A stretch of DNA of 27,627 bases from assembly GCA_002385475.1 (NCBI GenBank), contig DGDO01000135.1, forward strand, positions 3,521-31,147, written 5' to 3'. This stretch comes from Candidatus Sordicultor fermentans (GTDB lineage Bacteria > Atribacterota > Atribacteria > Atribacterales > Caldatribacteriaceae). This document shows positions 25,809-27,627 of this stretch, one piece after another. A program made the translations under genes and the position numbers. The notes under the pieces were generated by a model. It did not search any database. It was not told the origin of the DNA and saw only the letters and a list, made by a program, of their open reading frames with translations. Within the stretch, counting starts at the first letter, position 1; every line of letters starts with the position of its first letter.

Positions 25809-26880
25809 GATTATCCTCCACCATCTTTATAAACTCATCAAAAAGATAAACAGTATCATGAGGGCCGGGATGAGCCTCAGGATGAAACTGCACCGAGAAA
25901 AAGGGTAAACGCTTATGTCTCATTCCCTCCAGAGTAAAATCGTTGAGATTAATGTGGGTAACTTCTACCTCGGGAGGTAAAGTATCGGAGTCAACAACAA
26001 AACCGTGATTTTGAGTAGTTATGGCCACCCAGCCAGAGCGTAAATCTTTAACCGGATGATTAGTTCCGTGATGGCCAAATTTCAATCTGGAAGTTTTCCC
26101 TCCCACGGCTTGTGCCATTATCTGGTGGCCAATGCATATTCCCATAATAGGAAACCTCTCCATTATCTTTTGCACCAGATCTACCAGATAAGAAAGGGAA
26201 GCAGGATCTCCTGGCCCATTGGAGATAACCACTCCGTGAGGTTTTTCCTTTATAATTTCTTCTACCGGGGAAGTAGCGGGATAAACTACTACTCGACAAT
26301 TTCTCTTGGCCAGTTCTTTTAATATGCTAAATTTTACCCCGCAATCCACAACCAAAATGTTAAATTTTCCCTCTTCCTGCCACACATAAGGAGCAGGAGT
26401 CGTAACTTCCCTGACCAAATCCCGACCAATCATGGGGGGAATTTGCCGCGCTTTTTTTATCAAAGAGGCCGGGTCTGAGTCTCGGGTGGAGATTACTCCC
26501 CGCAAAGCCCCCTTCTCCCGGATGTGCCTGGTAAGGGCTCGAGTATCTATTCTTTCTAATCCCAGCAAGTTATGGCGTCTAAAATATTCTTCTAGGGTTT
26601 CCTCTCCTCTCCAACTACTATAAATGGTACTTTTTTCTCTAACAATTAAAGCTTCTACTTGAGGACGAGAAGATTCTGAATCTTGAGAGTTGATGCCGCA
26701 ATTACCGACGAGAGGATAGGTTATGGTTACGATTTGACCTCGAAAAGAAGGATCGGTGAGGACTTCCTGGTAGCCGGTCATGCCGGTATCAAAGATTACT
26801 TCCCCCCCTGCTTCTCCTTCCGTACCAAAAGCATAACCCTGGAAAATTCTTCCATCTTCCAAAGCTAATAACGCTTTCAT
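25801..26880 (-). CDS. carA: Carbamoyl-phosphate synthase small subunit (glutaminase)
   Basis: Class I glutamine amidotransferase supplying ammonia to CarB. Counting from the ATG at 26880, the protein has 359 residues: N-terminal small-subunit domain (MKALLALEDGRIFQGYAFG, then EVIFDTGMTGYQEVLTDPSF) and the glutaminase domain with GICIGHQ (nucleophile C249), GHHGTNHPV and VQFHPEAHPGP (H333, E335). I reject a longer frame opening at TTG 26916, because its TTG belongs to an AT-rich promoter-like stretch, conserved similarity begins at MKALL, and GAGGG sits 7 nt before 26880. First gene of carA-carB-mscS. Confidence 0.96.
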   Translation of the reverse strand: MKALLALEDGRIFQGYAFGTEGEAGGEVIFDTGMTGYQEVLTDPSFRGQIVTITYPLVGNCGINSQDSESSRPQVEALIVREKSTIYSSWRGEETLEEYFRRHNLLGLERIDTRALTRHIREKGALRGVISTRDSDPASLIKKARQIPPMIGRDLVREVTTPAPYVWQEEGKFNILVVDCGVKFSILKELAKRNCRVVVYPATSPVEEIIKEKPHGVVISNGPGDPASLSYLVDLVQKIMERFPIMGICIGHQIMAQAVGGKTSRLKFGHHGTNHPVKDLRSGWVAITTQNHGFVVDSDTLPPEVEVTHINLNDFTLEGMRHKRLPFFSVQFHPEAHPGPHDTVYLFDEFIKMVEDNLG

Positions 26881-27301
26881 TCCAACACCCTCGGTTAAAT
26901 ATAACATAACTGTCAAGAGGTAGAACTTCAGATTTTAAAACCGGGAAAAGGATGAAATTCTCCTTTTATGGTATCCTACAAAACCTGTTATTACCAATAA
27001 GAGGGATACTCTCTTCTTTCATCACTGCATGACCGCAAGGGAATATCTTACTATATAGCCCTTTTGAGAAATAAGCCTCTCAACGACGACAGAAACATTG
27101 TAATGATTTTTGCAGTTAACTCTCTCCGGGGGCGACATAGCGATTTGCTAACCAATTTTACAAAATGTAGAAATGCAAAATTTCTTAACTTAAGAGTTCA
27201 AAATCTATTCAGCTTCCTCGCTTTTTCAAAAAACCATTAGTTTAGTTACACTTATATCTTTCCTTTTCCGGAATCTGGGAGAGCTAATCTATAAATGTTC
27301 A
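26881..27301. other. Intergenic region upstream of carA
   Basis: No gene seen on either strand. A hairpin AAAAGGA/TCCTTTT (26946-26952 with 26961-26967) lies upstream of the carA promoter area; TATATT near 26898-26903 on minus could be the carA -10 with a poor -35. No PyrR-type binding loop was recognised. Confidence 0.5.
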
Positions 27302-27329
27302 TTGACAGATAAGGGTATAAAATTATAGA
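27302..27329 (+). promoter_or_regulatory. Promoter of tRNA-Arg
   Basis: TTGACA (27302-27307), a 16-bp spacer and TATAGA (27324-27329) precede the tRNA by 33 bp, giving a start near 27336. Confidence 0.75.
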
Positions 27330-27362
27330 ATAGTAGTGGATTAGATTAAACCCTTTGGTTGC

Positions 27363-27439
27363 GCGCCTGTAGCTCAATAGGATAGAGCGGCGGACTTCGG
27401 ATCCGTAGGTTGGGGGTTCAACTCCCTCCAGGCGCGCCA
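27363..27439 (+). tRNA. tRNA-Arg (anticodon UCG), CCA encoded
   Basis: A complete cloverleaf can be folded by eye: acceptor GCGCCTG with CAGGCGC (7 bp), D stem GCTC/GAGC, anticodon stem GCGGA/TCCGT around CTTCGGA, giving anticodon TCG (reads CGA arginine codons), variable loop AGGTT, T stem GGGGG/CCCTC with loop TTCAACT, discriminator G and an encoded CCA. The acceptor helix could extend by G/C pairs into the flanks. It has its own promoter. An integrase-like frame starts 93 bp beyond its 3' end. Confidence 0.95.
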
Positions 27440-27532
27440 AGGCTTCACAGAACCATTTTCGCCTTCTCTACCCTCTCTAAAAACCCCTGAGTCCGACGAC
27501 TATAAATCTACTCCCAGGAAGAGGCGATTTCT

Positions 27533-27627
27533 GTGGGGCAGGTAGTAAAACTTCCGCAACCTGAGGGCTGGGAAAGTTTCTTAGAGCTGTTCCTCTTTGA
27601 AAGGAAAGCAGAAGGTAAAGCTCCCCG
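27533..27627 (+). CDS. Probable tyrosine recombinase/integrase, N-terminus only (cut by window end)
   Basis: An open frame runs off the right edge with 31 codons visible from GTG at 27533. It contains WESFLELFLFERKAEGKAPR, which resembles the start of the N-terminal SAM-like core-binding domain of tyrosine recombinases (pattern: helix with LxxFLxxxRxEGxSPxT). The catalytic domain is outside the window, so the family call rests on this short stretch and on position just after a tRNA 3' end, a classic integration site. AAGAGG precedes the GTG by about 9 nt; an in-frame TAA at 27503-27505 bounds the frame. A housekeeping Xer-type enzyme is the main alternative. Confidence 0.5.
   Translation, partial: MGQVVKLPQPEGWESFLELFLFERKAEGKAP

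Noticed and set aside
26881..26916. N-terminal extension of carA from TTG 26916
   Set aside because: Adds 12 residues without family similarity, overlaps an AT-rich promoter-like stretch, and a proper Shine-Dalgarno serves the ATG at 26880.
27252..27440. 62-residue minus-strand frame containing LEGVEPPTYGSEVRR
   Set aside because: It is the antisense translation of tRNA-Arg, a well-known false protein in databases; no independent coding evidence.

Overview
The window comes from a compact, AT-rich bacterial chromosome carrying housekeeping genes, with the integrase-like start of a possible mobile element at its right edge. Glycine cleavage P-protein split into two subunits, a ferredoxin-linked 2-oxoacid oxidoreductase with fused gamma/alpha subunits, a short alpha-glucan phosphorylase, a Slt-like transglycosylase with a signal peptide, and frequent TTG/GTG starts suggest an anaerobic, perhaps thermophile-related, uncultivated bacterium. 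An Atribacterota/Aerophobota-type lineage is my guess; no rRNA is present to prove it.

Layout. 56-790 NAD synthase, tail to tail with a PolX DNA polymerase (783-2513, minus). 2558-4642 a secreted lytic transglycosylase, tail to tail with a four-gene minus-strand run (10180 to 4639): a large spermidine-synthase-like membrane protein, ParA, FtsZ and a DUF4432 sugar-epimerase-like protein. 10257-12459 dUTPase and alpha-glucan phosphorylase on plus, ended by a strong two-way terminator shared with a cold shock gene (12596-12799, minus). 12800-13348 is mostly non-coding with a possible decayed gene.

13349-17720 is the glycine cleavage operon gcvT-gcvH-gcvPA-gcvPB (minus), preceded by a leader with nested complementary helices that does not look like the known glycine riboswitch. 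18211-18660 is a universal stress protein with its own hairpin. 18837-21372 encodes the two-subunit oxidoreductase (korA-like then korB-like, minus). 21730-26880 is carA-carB-mscS (minus). The window ends with tRNA-Arg(UCG) at 27363-27439 and, 93 bp beyond it, the truncated start of what looks like a tyrosine recombinase, so an integrative element may lie past the right edge.

Metabolically, glycine cleavage (NADH, CO2, methylene-THF), ferredoxin-linked oxidoreductase, glycogen phosphorolysis, NAD synthesis and pyrimidine/dUTP metabolism fit a fermentative or acetogenic anaerobe. Genes are tightly packed: tandem overlaps of 8 nt recur (gcvPA/gcvPB, korA/korB, carA/carB), with the downstream Shine-Dalgarno written into the last codons of the upstream gene. 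No CRISPR array, insertion sequence or rRNA was seen.
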